From Candidatus Melainabacteria bacterium (GTDB taxonomy: Bacteria > Cyanobacteriota > Vampirovibrionia > Obscuribacterales > Obscuribacteraceae), in assembly GCA_003242885.1 (NCBI GenBank), contig QKMZ01000002.1, positions 461,148-525,147 on the forward strand: a DNA stretch of 64,000 nt, read 5' to 3'. The notes under the pieces are model-generated. The model made no database searches and was not told where the DNA came from. It saw nothing but the letters and a program-made list of their open reading frames with translations. Of the stretch, positions 19,669-28,808 are shown one piece after another. Numbering within the stretch: the first letter of the stretch is position 1; each line of letters opens with the position of its first letter. The position numbers were made by a program, and so were the translations under genes.

Positions 19669-20577
19669 ATGGCAAATCTGTTTATCACCAACGCAACCGG
19701 TTATATTGGATCCGCAGTAGCAGAGCAGTTCAAAGCCAAAGGCTACAACGTAACTGCCCTGGCGCGCACAGACAAAGCTGTCGAAGAATTGACCAAGCGT
19801 GGATATAAGGCATATCGCGGCGACCTGCGCAAACCACAAGAATTCGAACAAGCTGTTCGCGAAGCTGATGTTGTAATTCACACCGCAGCTACCAATGATC
19901 AAGAATTCGGCAAAGTAGATCAAGCCGCAACTGAAGCCATTCTCAATGCGCTGAAAGATACCAACAAAACCTTCATCTACACCAGCGGCACCTGGGTGCT
20001 CGGCAACACCGGCAGCATCCTTGCTGACGAAACAACACCAGTCAACCCAATTCCTGTTGTTGCATGGCGTCCAGCTGTTGAGCAAAAAGTACTCGAAGCG
20101 AAGAACCATGGCGTTCGCGCTATCGTAATTCGTCCGACGGTTGTTTATGGACGTGAAGGTGGCTTGATTGCTAGCTTCTATGCAACCGCGCAGAAAGATG
20201 GCTATGCACGTTATATCGGCACCGGCGAAAACCATGTTTCACTCGTCCACATTGACGACCTCGCTCAACTGTACGTGCTCGCAGCAGAGAATGCACCTGC
20301 TGGCGCACTCTTGCATGCAAGCAACGAAGCACCACACACGCTCAAGAAAATCGCTGAGCTTGTTGCTGAAGCCGGTGGTTTGCAAGGCAAAATCAAAGAA
20401 TGGCCGATCGAAGAAGCAAGAAAGATCTACGGTCCCGCTGTTGATGGTTTTGTCCTTGATCAAAGAATCGAGTCCAAAAAGACTCGTGAATTGTTGGGCT
20501 GGCAATTGAAAGCGAATTCACTCGCTAACGAACTGCCTGTCTACGAGCGCGCCTACGCAGGTTCCGCTAAGAAATAG
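19669..20577 (+). CDS. Atypical NAD(P)-dependent epimerase/SDR
   Basis: 302 residues. The N-terminus ANLFITNATGYIGSAVAEQF is a TGxxGxxG-type Rossmann motif (here N-A-T-G-Y-I-G). GDLRKPQEFEQAVREADVVIH is the usual second part. The expected catalytic YxxxK of extended SDRs is not seen: the matching region reads PVVAWRPAVEQKVLE, with Trp in place of Tyr and no Lys four residues on. This places it among atypical SDRs that may bind rather than convert a nucleotide sugar, or may use other residues. ATG is preceded by AGGAG about nine bases upstream. It stands alone, convergent with the next gene. Confidence 0.8.
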   Translation: MANLFITNATGYIGSAVAEQFKAKGYNVTALARTDKAVEELTKRGYKAYRGDLRKPQEFEQAVREADVVIHTAATNDQEFGKVDQAATEAILNALKDTNKTFIYTSGTWVLGNTGSILADETTPVNPIPVVAWRPAVEQKVLEAKNHGVRAIVIRPTVVYGREGGLIASFYATAQKDGYARYIGTGENHVSLVHIDDLAQLYVLAAENAPAGALLHASNEAPHTLKKIAELVAEAGGLQGKIKEWPIEEARKIYGPAVDGFVLDQRIESKKTRELLGWQLKANSLANELPVYERAYAGSAKK

Positions 20578-20611
20578 TTTTTCTCCCATGTGATTTGACA
20601 GCAACTAGCGT

Positions 20612-20639
20612 AAACGCTCCGGCTTACCCCGGGGCGTTT
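20612..20639. terminator. Bidirectional terminator between convergent genes
   Basis: AAACGC (20612-20617) and GCGTTT (20634-20639) enclose CCGG/CCGG pairs. A-rich and T-rich flanks are short. It lies between the SDR gene stop and the stop of the minus-strand gene at 20651, serving both. Confidence 0.55.
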
Positions 20640-20650
20640 GCGTTTGCCTG

Positions 20651-22162
20651 CTATTTCTTCTTGGTCTCTGGCCAATCGCCCATTGCTGTCCACATCTGTC
20701 GAACAGTCAGCGCAGCGCCCTGCGGAATCCGACCGTCGGCGCCTGGTGTTGGATCGATGTTTGGATTCAATCTGTCAACACTACGACTCCATGTGTTGTC
20801 CATGAGAATGCGCGCCGGTTTTCCGTCTTTCGCCGGAATGTAATCGCGGATCAAAACTTGATGCGGGCCTTCTTCGTCTGTTACCGCGTTGGCTGCGGTT
20901 GAAGCAACCGCACCATCGCCTTTGAAGGGCTCGTAGTTGGTGTTGACGCCGGCCATGATCGGCAGCTTGCCTTGCTTTTTCAGTTGCGCCAGCATTTGTT
21001 CGAAGTGTTGTTCGTTGCGCGGTTGCAAGACAGATGGCGCTGGTCCGTCAAGCGCTTCTTTTCGTTGAATCGCTACGTGGGTTTCTGGCTTGCCCGTAAT
21101 TCTGCTGACGATTTTTGCATATCCGTCATCAGTTATTGATGGGAAATGTTCATCACCACCGTCGACAGGTTTTCCTGTTTTCTTGTCTACAAGTCGCTCT
21201 CCATTATCGCTCGGATTTCTCTGTGGACCGTTCGGCTGGTCTAAATAGCCGCCATCCTGACGAGGTTCTATTTGCGTGTACTGTTTGCCCTTGTCTGTCC
21301 AGTGGAGATTTGCCGCAGTCACTTGGAAGATTTCGCTTGCATGTGTGCGGATTTTGTCGTGCTCCGGTGCAAGTGATTGTCCATGTGGCTTTCTGTCAAC
21401 GTCCACGCGAGTGCCGTCTAGCGGTGAGCGGAAAAAGCCTCTCTCAGCCACATCCGCAACCAATTTGGCTGCGGCGCCAGGCGTGCGTGCGTAGGTTCTA
21501 ACTTCTGTTGAAGCTACCGAACAAGTGTTGTAATTGCCCTGGAAAATCTCGGAAGGGTTGCCTGCCTGTTTCATGATTTGACCGGCGAGGCGGTTCATTT
21601 CCGGCTTGCCTAGTTGGTTGTTGCCTTCGTTGCGCAGCAATCGAGCGACATTGTCATAAGTTGCTTTGACCTCAGCGGAGTTGGTTTCGCCTGATTGTGC
21701 CCGCTGCTCTAGTTTTCTCATGTTATCGCTAAACGCGTTCAGGTCCAAACCGCGACTGGCTGCCAGTTCTATCACTTCCTTGCGAGACTTCAACAAGGCG
21801 GCATTGTCATTGCCTAGCGCGAAGTCTTTTGTTGGATCGACGCGATCCTTTTGTTGATTTAGCTGACTCGCCGCGCGCGCGTCCGTCACATTTGCAAACT
21901 GCCGCATCATGTCACTGCCAGGCGCGCCGGGGAGCAGTCTGTTTATTGTTTCCAGATTTGGATTCCTGTTCGGACTGGCATCGAAAACAGAACTGTAGAT
22001 GTTGGCTGTTGCAAAGTCTGGCATCTGCGTCAGCTTCGCGTCATTGGAAGTCGGCGTTTCAATTTTTGGCGCCTGTTGCAGAATGTCCGCGCCATTTAGG
22101 CTGTCCGTGGCGGGTTTGACTGGCGGCTTTGCAATTGTCGCTTCAGCGTTTTCAGCTGTCAT
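20651..22162 (-). CDS. Large protein with a papain-like cysteine-peptidase-like domain
   Basis: 503 residues from ATG 22162 (GGAAG upstream). The N-terminal ~200 residues are Pro/Asn/Ala-rich and helical with no signal peptide. From about residue 205 a domain begins with FQGNYNTCSVASTEVRTYAR, which looks like a nucleophile helix (Gln...Cys). GPHQVLIRDYIPAKDGK near residue 455 and ILMDNTWS near 470 would supply His and Asn/Asp. This Cys-His-Asn order fits C39/papain-like folds. An effector or bacteriocin-type protease role is possible. No partner gene is adjacent, and no catalytic role is proven. An upstream ATG at 22189 lacks a ribosome site. Confidence 0.6.
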   Translation of the reverse strand: MTAENAEATIAKPPVKPATDSLNGADILQQAPKIETPTSNDAKLTQMPDFATANIYSSVFDASPNRNPNLETINRLLPGAPGSDMMRQFANVTDARAASQLNQQKDRVDPTKDFALGNDNAALLKSRKEVIELAASRGLDLNAFSDNMRKLEQRAQSGETNSAEVKATYDNVARLLRNEGNNQLGKPEMNRLAGQIMKQAGNPSEIFQGNYNTCSVASTEVRTYARTPGAAAKLVADVAERGFFRSPLDGTRVDVDRKPHGQSLAPEHDKIRTHASEIFQVTAANLHWTDKGKQYTQIEPRQDGGYLDQPNGPQRNPSDNGERLVDKKTGKPVDGGDEHFPSITDDGYAKIVSRITGKPETHVAIQRKEALDGPAPSVLQPRNEQHFEQMLAQLKKQGKLPIMAGVNTNYEPFKGDGAVASTAANAVTDEEGPHQVLIRDYIPAKDGKPARILMDNTWSRSVDRLNPNIDPTPGADGRIPQGAALTVRQMWTAMGDWPETKKK

Positions 22163-22460
22163 AGTAAAGGACTTCCTCAAAGACCTCATTTGGCGCCTGG
22201 CGTGACAGGGCGTGCCAATTCGGTCGAAAAGTCGAAAGTGTGTGCTTGGGGAAGATGAGTTCGGTCAAGGCCAGGATATCAATATGCATGTGAAGGGAGC
22301 GTGAACCAAACCTTTCAAGGGCTCAAGGGTTTCAACACTCTCAACGCTGGCGGCGCTTCTGAAGCTTTCGAGGATTCTGTTTCGGGTGGCGACGGGGCAT
22401 TAATGCCTCTGAATTTTGGGTTAATATACTTTGGACGTCCCGAGGTCAAGTTTTTAATCT

Positions 22461-23144
22461 ATGTCGAAGATTCTGCTGGTTGAAGATGACCTAGAGATAG
22501 CCGGCTGGCTGTCGGATTGGTTTAAGCAGGAAAATTTCGTTTTTGAAACAACTGACAATGGCGAAGATGCCCTTCAGCTCTTGGAACAGTTTGAGTTTGA
22601 CGTGATAATTCTCGACTGGGGGCTTCCCGACATCACCGGCATTGAAGTCTGCAAACGCTATCGCAGCAAGGGCGGAGATACGCCTGTACTTTTCCTGACA
22701 GGAAAAGGCGACATTGACGACAAAGAAGTAGGGCTCGATTCGGGTGCAGATGATTATTTGACGAAACCTTTTGATGTGCGCGAATTAGCCGCGCGTGTGA
22801 GAAGTTTGTTGAGAAGACCAAAACAGATTTTGCCGGTGGAACTCACGGTTAGGGGCGTAGCGCTTGACCTGAAGACGCGTGTGGTGCGCGAAGGTAGTAA
22901 TCACCTTCGTTTGATGCCGAAAGAATGCGCGCTGCTCGAATTTTTGATGCGTCATCCCAACACCATTTATTCTTCGAAAGCACTTCTAGATGCAGTCTGG
23001 CGCTCGGATAGCGATTCGTCGGAAGATACTGTGCGGACCTGCATGCGTACTCTCAGGTTGAAACTGCAAAAGCTTGGTCGCGACGACCTAATCAAAACGA
23101 TTCTTGGATCTGGTTACATCATCGAAGTCGAACCCAAAGCCTGA
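22461..23144 (+). CDS. OmpR-family response regulator (orphan)
   Basis: 227 residues. The receiver domain begins SKILLVEDDLEIAGWLSDW with acidic residues at 9-10. The phospho-acceptor Asp is in DVIILDWGLPDITG (about residue 53), Thr in LFLTGKGD and Lys in DYLTKPFDVRELAARVRSLL. The C-terminal winged-helix DNA-binding domain runs from about 128 and ends VRTCMRTLRLKLQKLGRDDL. No histidine kinase is adjacent, so its partner is unknown. It closely resembles the regulators at 44730 and 62442. TATACT at 22425-22430 is a possible -10. Confidence 0.9.
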   Translation: MSKILLVEDDLEIAGWLSDWFKQENFVFETTDNGEDALQLLEQFEFDVIILDWGLPDITGIEVCKRYRSKGGDTPVLFLTGKGDIDDKEVGLDSGADDYLTKPFDVRELAARVRSLLRRPKQILPVELTVRGVALDLKTRVVREGSNHLRLMPKECALLEFLMRHPNTIYSSKALLDAVWRSDSDSSEDTVRTCMRTLRLKLQKLGRDDLIKTILGSGYIIEVEPKA

Positions 23145-23316
23145 TTGGATGTATTCGCGCATTGCATGCGCGTTTTGGCGCCTCGGAATTGAGTCTAAAC
23201 ACCAGCAATGTGAGCCAGTTGCTTAAGGAGTTAAAGCAACATAGCCCACATTGTGGTCTGGGGTCAAAACTTAGTTGTCGGACCTCAGTATTTATTTGTC
23301 GTGTTTGCGTAGCCGC

Positions 23317-23760
23317 CTACTTCATTTGCACTGTGCAAATGACTGACTTCTCTGAGTTTGTTTTATCAAACGAAGCGACCATACGCACTGGCTTCTTAAC
23401 CGAACCTGGTGACGGGAACGGGGCGGAATTTTTGATCGCTTTTATAAGAGCGGTTCTGGTTACGGAGGATTGTCCTTCGGCTGGAGCATCTTCGTCATCT
23501 AGTAAACGAAGGTGATTGACATTGCCATTAGCATCCATGTCGAAGCCGATTTTGGCTTTCACTACGTCGAAGCCACTTGGCACGGAATAATTTTTCGTGA
23601 TCTTATTAGAGATCTCTTCCAGGTACGCCTTGTTGTCAGCCTTTGTGCTCTCGCCGCAGCTGCCTGATGATTTGTTGCATTCGGCATTGGTGGCGAGTGT
23701 GGTGCTCATCGCCAACGCGCAGACCAAACTCGTTGCTACGGGCAGAAGATTTTTCTTCAT
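23317..23760 (-). CDS. Secreted TonB-C-like domain protein
   Basis: 147 residues from ATG 23760 (AGGA about eight bases upstream); an upstream start at 23937 is unsupported. The N-terminus MKKNLLPVATSLVCALAMST is a classic signal peptide, with cleavage likely after TLATNA. Two cysteines in ECNKSSGSCGES may form a disulfide. The remainder (YSVPSGFDVVKAKIGFDMDA then NGNVNHLRLLDDEDAP, SVTRTALIKAIKNSAPFPSP) matches the TonB/TolA C-terminal fold. It is related in plan to the protein at 5818. Function unknown. Confidence 0.65.
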   Translation of the reverse strand: MKKNLLPVATSLVCALAMSTTLATNAECNKSSGSCGESTKADNKAYLEEISNKITKNYSVPSGFDVVKAKIGFDMDANGNVNHLRLLDDEDAPAEGQSSVTRTALIKAIKNSAPFPSPGSVKKPVRMVASFDKTNSEKSVICTVQMK

Positions 23761-24372
23761 TGCAATTGTCCTTTTTGTCCAGTATTGACTAGAAGCGGTG
23801 GCGTCGCTGCCACTATGACAATGCGATTTTAGCCCATGAAATAGCGCTTCTTCGCAAGTTTCAATTATTTTGATATCGGGAACATCGCTCAGAAAATATC
23901 GTCGCAGCCGCTTGATATCATCGCCGATTGGTCGCAATTACGTGACTGGGGTTGTTGGCTTAATCTGCGCTTGCATTAGTGTTTTCCACATCGCTATGGT
24001 AAAAATTCGCTTGCCAAAACTATTGACACGCCCATAATAGCCAATACGCTTAAATCGCACAAATCGGACCAAGAGTCGCTTTCCGCGCACTCTCCGCTTG
24101 GCGTTCGATAACTATAGTGCAAGAAACATAACTGTCAAAACTCGGATCCACGCAGTCTATTTCGCCGGTTTTTTCCAGCGTAATTGATTTTCCGAAGCTC
24201 TACTTTGACCGTGCACCGTTGTAACGGGCTTTGCTGCGCATTCACTGATTGCGCGCGGACCGCCACATCCAAATGGCCCGCGGACCTTCACATCCAAATT
24301 GCTTGATTGCGAGCGCACATTTTGTGTGTTCTGCGATGCAATTCACTCTTTGCTGCCAAGGAGGCCCACGCT
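23761..24372. other. Intergenic stretch between divergent genes
   Basis: Seen here: a TTGACA (about 24024-24029) without a convincing -10, and a short direct repeat GCGGACC..CACATCCAAAT twice near 24255-24300. Frames extend the next gene upstream to 24307 but without a ribosome site. No further gene is supported. Confidence 0.4.
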
Positions 24373-26250
24373 ATGCCGAGGTCGAAGTCTTCATCGTGCG
24401 TGCACGAAAATGCTGATTGCAACTGCAAATTAAACACATATCTGTTCAAAAGAAAAGTTATATCCGAACACGAACGCAGCGAGTGGCACACCGTAGCGAT
24501 GAGCATGGTTCTGCTGTTAATGCACGTCACACTACTGTTCAAGCTTGGTGGCTTAGGGCTTTCGTTCAATCCAATCGAGTTGCCGCTGTGTGTCAAGTCG
24601 TTGCCAAACGCTTTTTCATCGGCTGATGATGTTAGAGCGGAACAACTCGCACAGACTGCGGCGGCTGCGGACCCGGTACCTGAGCCCATCCGTGTGCCTG
24701 AATACGGTGGTTCCGGAACCTTCGCAGCGATAGGTCTTGACGGTAAGATTCTTGGTCAGTGCCCCTTAAAACATACTTCTGTTGTTGCTGACGTCAACGA
24801 CGGAATTGCAAGGGTGTCTGTGACACAGAAGTTCCATAATCCGTTTCACCAGAACATTCAAGCAGTGTACGCATTCCCGCTCGATGAACATTGTGCGGTC
24901 GAAAGTATGCGAATGCTATCTGGCAAGCGTGAAATTGTCGGCTCCATAAAACCCAGAGCGGAAGCCGCTGAAATATACAGGCTTGCAGCAGCGGAAGGTA
25001 GAGCTACCGCATTGCTGGAAGAGGAGCGGCCGAACATCTTCACCCAATCCGTGGCAAACGTTAGCGCGGGTGAGGATGTTTCGGTCACTCTTAATTACAC
25101 CACCGCGCTTGTGCAAGAGCCTAGCCATTTGATTGCGCCTAACACGAATGGCATGCAGTATGGTCAAAGGTATGGTTACATCAATGACACCTATATGGGG
25201 ATCAAGCGTTTCTATGCCAACGACATCATAGGCAATCTATTTCAGAATGTCGGTCAACTGATCGGGAAGTGGATTTCGGAATGGGTCAACGGATACTTTG
25301 CGGATGCCGTGAAGTTCCTCATGCATTGCATCGAAGCTTTGATTCTTAACCCGTTCTTCGCGTTGAGAGGTATTTGTAATCCAGCACCACGTCTTGAGAA
25401 TCAGGTACTGTTCTTCTACTTTCGCAGCGCCATAGATTTGGTGTATGGGGTTGTCGGTGGTTTTCTTTTGCTTGGTTCATTGAGCAAAATCCGGCTATCT
25501 AACTCCTCTGACGCAGTGCAAAGAGCGGGCATCTATCAGTGTTGCGTAATAGCGCTGCTTCTCATTGCTGGTCCATGGATCTATCGTGTGGTGTTTCAGC
25601 TAACTGATGTTTTCGTCTCTCGTACCTTCGTTTTTGATCCGGAGTGTACGCGTCCTGTAGGCGATGCACTTTGCTCAGCCTTGAAAGGCGGACTGATGGC
25701 TGGAGCCGGGATGCTTGCGCACCTATTCGCACCTTGCGTTGGCAGTGTTGGGGGTGGGCTAGTAATTGGAATCATCGGCGAAGTAATTGCATTATTTGTA
25801 TTGATACTGTACTGCGGTCTTTCCATCGTTCTGATTTTGCAGCTCGTGTACGTGCTTATCGCTGCCATTGTTCAGTCATTTATGTTCACCCTCAGCATCA
25901 TCACCGGACCAATTGCATTTGCATGCGGTGGCACGAACCGGCTGCAAAAGTTTTCCGCAGCATATGTTGCTGTTTGGATTGACCTCTTTCTTTGGCTGGC
26001 ATCATCAGTGCTTTTGATTACTGCGTTACGCTGCTTGCTTTTCAGTGATCTAAATTCTTTGTTCAAAATCTTGCTGGCAATGTGCAACTTGCAAGCAATG
26101 ATATTTGCGCCTCTTGCATTGTCGTACCTGAAGATCAGTCCTGTGTCGAGGTACATGGGTCTCAATCCGATTCAAGGATTGGCTGCCGGTATCACTCAAC
26201 TCGCGAAGATGGCATCAGAAGTGTTCGCACGCTTTTCCACGCCGCGGTAG
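24373..26250 (+). CDS. VIT domain fused to a VirB6/TrbL-like membrane domain
   Basis: 625 residues from ATG 24373, preceded by AAGGAGG with eight bases between. After a first membrane helix (MSMVLLLMHVTLLFK), residues about 115-235 form a VIT domain: VSVTQKFHNPFHQNIQAVYA and FPLDEHCAVESMRML, then EEERPNIFTQSVANVSAGED. VIT domains normally precede a von Willebrand A domain, which is absent. Instead about seven hydrophobic segments follow, with TLSIITGPIAFACGG and a KFSAAYVAVWIDLFLWL pattern like the conserved core of VirB6/TrbL type IV secretion channel proteins. No other secretion genes lie nearby. The domain calls are from recalled patterns; the fusion is unusual. Confidence 0.6.
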   Translation: MPRSKSSSCVHENADCNCKLNTYLFKRKVISEHERSEWHTVAMSMVLLLMHVTLLFKLGGLGLSFNPIELPLCVKSLPNAFSSADDVRAEQLAQTAAAADPVPEPIRVPEYGGSGTFAAIGLDGKILGQCPLKHTSVVADVNDGIARVSVTQKFHNPFHQNIQAVYAFPLDEHCAVESMRMLSGKREIVGSIKPRAEAAEIYRLAAAEGRATALLEEERPNIFTQSVANVSAGEDVSVTLNYTTALVQEPSHLIAPNTNGMQYGQRYGYINDTYMGIKRFYANDIIGNLFQNVGQLIGKWISEWVNGYFADAVKFLMHCIEALILNPFFALRGICNPAPRLENQVLFFYFRSAIDLVYGVVGGFLLLGSLSKIRLSNSSDAVQRAGIYQCCVIALLLIAGPWIYRVVFQLTDVFVSRTFVFDPECTRPVGDALCSALKGGLMAGAGMLAHLFAPCVGSVGGGLVIGIIGEVIALFVLILYCGLSIVLILQLVYVLIAAIVQSFMFTLSIITGPIAFACGGTNRLQKFSAAYVAVWIDLFLWLASSVLLITALRCLLFSDLNSLFKILLAMCNLQAMIFAPLALSYLKISPVSRYMGLNPIQGLAAGITQLAKMASEVFARFSTPR

Positions 26251-27034
26251 GACGAGCCACGCCAATCGTTCTATCGTGCTTTCATGAGGGAACAGAGGAG
26301 CAGCAGGGCAACTTGCTGCCCCTTCTGTTGGATGCCGGAAAGGCGCATGCATTGCGCCACAACAGAGATTGAAGTTCCCAAACAAGGGCGAATACAACGC
26401 GCCCCCAGGAGCTTCGCTGAACTTCAGCGCATTGGAAGTTTAAAACGCGCTTCAATCATTTTGCGATTACGGATGCGGCGTGACTTTCTGCGTCTGATTT
26501 TGGGAGCGCCTGGTGAAATCCATTTGTCCCAAACGTTGAGCGCCAGAATTTCCCACTTTGATCTCCAACCGTTTTTAAACGATGAGTTCTTGCACACACG
26601 AACCTCTGTGCGTGGATAACGCATTTCTCTGTGGTCGGTGGGCGAGAGTCTAGCGAAGAACCGCCTAGCTAGAGGCTTGAGATTCAGCGCAATCGATTTT
26701 GGTTGGAACATGATTGAGGGGAAATGCCCTTGATGCTGGGCGTTGCTTGTCGTCGATTCCCTCGTCGAGACCGACGCGTTCAACCGGTTAAGTTAACAGT
26801 GGTTATCGAGAGGAAGTCCACATGGTACACCAGTTCGGGATAAAATTGGCGCCTGGCAACCGGTAGCCAAGCTGTGTGCTTCTTTCGAGAAGCCAGATTA
26901 AATCTGCTGTTGCAGACAGCGCCAATGCGCGTGGAAAGTGGATTTGCATCTCTCTATATCCCATTGAAGTGAGCTCTTCAGGCTGAGCTACAGTCCTGAA
27001 AATGGGAAGTCAGTAGGGTGAGATTTAAGGTTGG
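26251..27034. other. Mostly unassigned stretch before the histidine kinase
   Basis: No recognised gene. The minus-strand ORF at 26424-26783 is listed separately with low confidence. The remainder shows no repeat, tRNA or clear promoter that I can support. Confidence 0.4.
26424..26783 (-). CDS. Doubtful basic hypothetical protein
   Basis: 119 codons on the minus strand, convergent with the VIT-fusion gene. The product is basic with several Trp residues (SSFKNGWRSKWEILALNVW) and an Arg-rich C-terminus (RRRKSRRIRNRK). The segment DHREMRYPRTEVRV vaguely recalls PilZ-type RxxxR motifs but is not sufficient. There is no clear ribosome site. It could be a real small protein or a chance frame. Confidence 0.22.
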   Translation of the reverse strand: MNASVSTRESTTSNAQHQGHFPSIMFQPKSIALNLKPLARRFFARLSPTDHREMRYPRTEVRVCKNSSFKNGWRSKWEILALNVWDKWISPGAPKIRRRKSRRIRNRKMIEARFKLPMR

Positions 27035-28588
27035 CTAGTCGTCGACTCCGAAGTCGACTGTTGCCGATAGATTGATGATGAAGGACGCGCCTTCTCCTAA
27101 ACGGCTCTGACAACGGATCTTGCCGCCGTGTGCCTCAATGATGCGCTTGCATACATATAGCCCAAGTCCAGTATTGGAGCTACTTTTTGATTCGCCTGGT
27201 TCTTTCCAGAAGCGCTTAAAGAGGGTCGGAATTACTTCAGACGCAATGCCCTTGCCCTGGTCTTTGACTAGTATGCAGACGCCGCTTCCGGCGCGATTGG
27301 CGATGAGAGAGATTTTGCTGTCAGCCGGACTGGCTTTGATTGCATTGTCCGTCAGGTTGATCAAAACTCTGCGAATGCCTATACGGTCAGCCAAAATCAT
27401 AGGGAGGTCGTCGTCTATTTCTGACGCAAGCTCAACTTTGGCAGCACTTGCAAACGGCTTCAGCTCCTGCAAGCATTCCTCCACTACTTCTTTCACGTTC
27501 ATCGCTTCCATGAAGAAAAGCTGGATGCCTTCTTGTTCTTGATAGGTGAGAAGGAGATTTTGTACCATCCAGAGCATGTGTTTATTGCTGCGTCTCAGCG
27601 TCATGAGAGCATCCGCCAATTGCGGGGCAATCTCACCTAGTGATCCGTTTAAAACGCTTTCTAGAAATCTTTCGGCGCCAGCCAAAGGGACCTTCAAATC
27701 ATGCGCGAGGGCGGTGATGAATTCGTCGCGCTGCTGGCTCACCTTGAGCCTGTCTGTGACGTCTTTGATGATAAGGACGAATCCAGTCACGACACTTTCC
27801 GTTGACTTTACTGGCCAAATAATCAAGTCACAGTACAACCCTGATTCCTGATGGTTGGGCGTTGGACCGAGATGATAGCCGTTGATTTCGATGGGGTTGT
27901 CTTCAGCAATCGCTTCGTGAAATTGCCCGGGTGTTAGAGCTGAAACCAGAACGCAGATGTGCTTGTTGGCGATTTTTTCGTGTTTTAGACCAAATAAATT
28001 GCAGAAAGCGGGATTGGCATCTTTCACTTTGAGTTCGCGGCTGATGCGTACAATACCAACTGGCGCGCATTCCAAGATTTGCTGGACGGTTTCGCGCTCG
28101 CTCTCGAGTTGTTTTTGCTCGTATTTTTGAACTCGGCGTCGCTCGACGCAGCCGCTCAAAGCTTCAAAAAGCAAATCGCCATCAAGGTTTTTCCATACCA
28201 GAAATTGTTGCGCACCCCAATTGAGACTGTCGATGCCGACATGCTCGTTTTCTGGCGAACAAAGAGTGATAATCGGAACGCCAGGCGCCTGGACCTGCAG
28301 CTTGAGCACCGCGTCTAGGGTCTCCGTCGGCTGCCGCTGCGCCTCGATAAGAATTACGTCTGTCTTTCCTCTGGTCAAAGTTTGCAAGGCATCAGGCACT
28401 GTATTTGCGCAGTCTATAAAGACCGGAACTGTGCGCCCTTTTTCCAGAACCTGTCTGATTTTCGCAGAATCCAGCGAGCCGCCAGGCAACAGCAGAACAT
28501 TTATAACGTTCATGTCCGCCGTAGTTTCATAGAGGTTAGTCATGTGTGCCGGACGCTCTGTATATAATCTGCCTTGTTTTAGTTTCAT
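27035..28588 (-). CDS. Histidine kinase with receiver-like, PAS, HisKA and HATPase domains
   Basis: 517 residues, cytoplasmic, no membrane helix. Residues about 26-145 look like a degenerate receiver fold (NVINVLLLPGGSLDSAKIRQ). A PAS domain spans about 160-280 (ILECAPVGIVRISRELKVKD). The HisKA helix FITALAHDLKVPLAGAERFL carries the phosphorylatable His. The HATPase domain shows N (NLTDNAIKAS), G1 (VKDQGKGIAS) and G2 (NTGLGLYVCKRI) boxes. ATGs at 28588, 28543 and 28513 are possible; none has a strong ribosome site. It is divergent from a TPR membrane protein gene 220 bases away. The same pairing recurs at 45460/47483. Confidence 0.88.
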   Translation of the reverse strand: MKLKQGRLYTERPAHMTNLYETTADMNVINVLLLPGGSLDSAKIRQVLEKGRTVPVFIDCANTVPDALQTLTRGKTDVILIEAQRQPTETLDAVLKLQVQAPGVPIITLCSPENEHVGIDSLNWGAQQFLVWKNLDGDLLFEALSGCVERRRVQKYEQKQLESERETVQQILECAPVGIVRISRELKVKDANPAFCNLFGLKHEKIANKHICVLVSALTPGQFHEAIAEDNPIEINGYHLGPTPNHQESGLYCDLIIWPVKSTESVVTGFVLIIKDVTDRLKVSQQRDEFITALAHDLKVPLAGAERFLESVLNGSLGEIAPQLADALMTLRRSNKHMLWMVQNLLLTYQEQEGIQLFFMEAMNVKEVVEECLQELKPFASAAKVELASEIDDDLPMILADRIGIRRVLINLTDNAIKASPADSKISLIANRAGSGVCILVKDQGKGIASEVIPTLFKRFWKEPGESKSSSNTGLGLYVCKRIIEAHGGKIRCQSRLGEGASFIINLSATVDFGVDD

Positions 28589-28808
28589 ACCACGCTAATC
28601 TGAAAATAGAACTTGTTTTTGCTTGACTGCAAAGCGATTTGGGATTTTTTTACCGCGGGATGCTGGAGGTGCCCAGCCGACTTGGCTTCTGCGGTTTGTC
28701 CGGCTGCTGATAAAACGCAAGATGCCGATTATTAGTGCCTGATTCCCAATAGTGGGTATGTAGTAGATAGCGATTCTGACTTAAAATGCAGCACTGCTGC
28801 TCGTTGAG

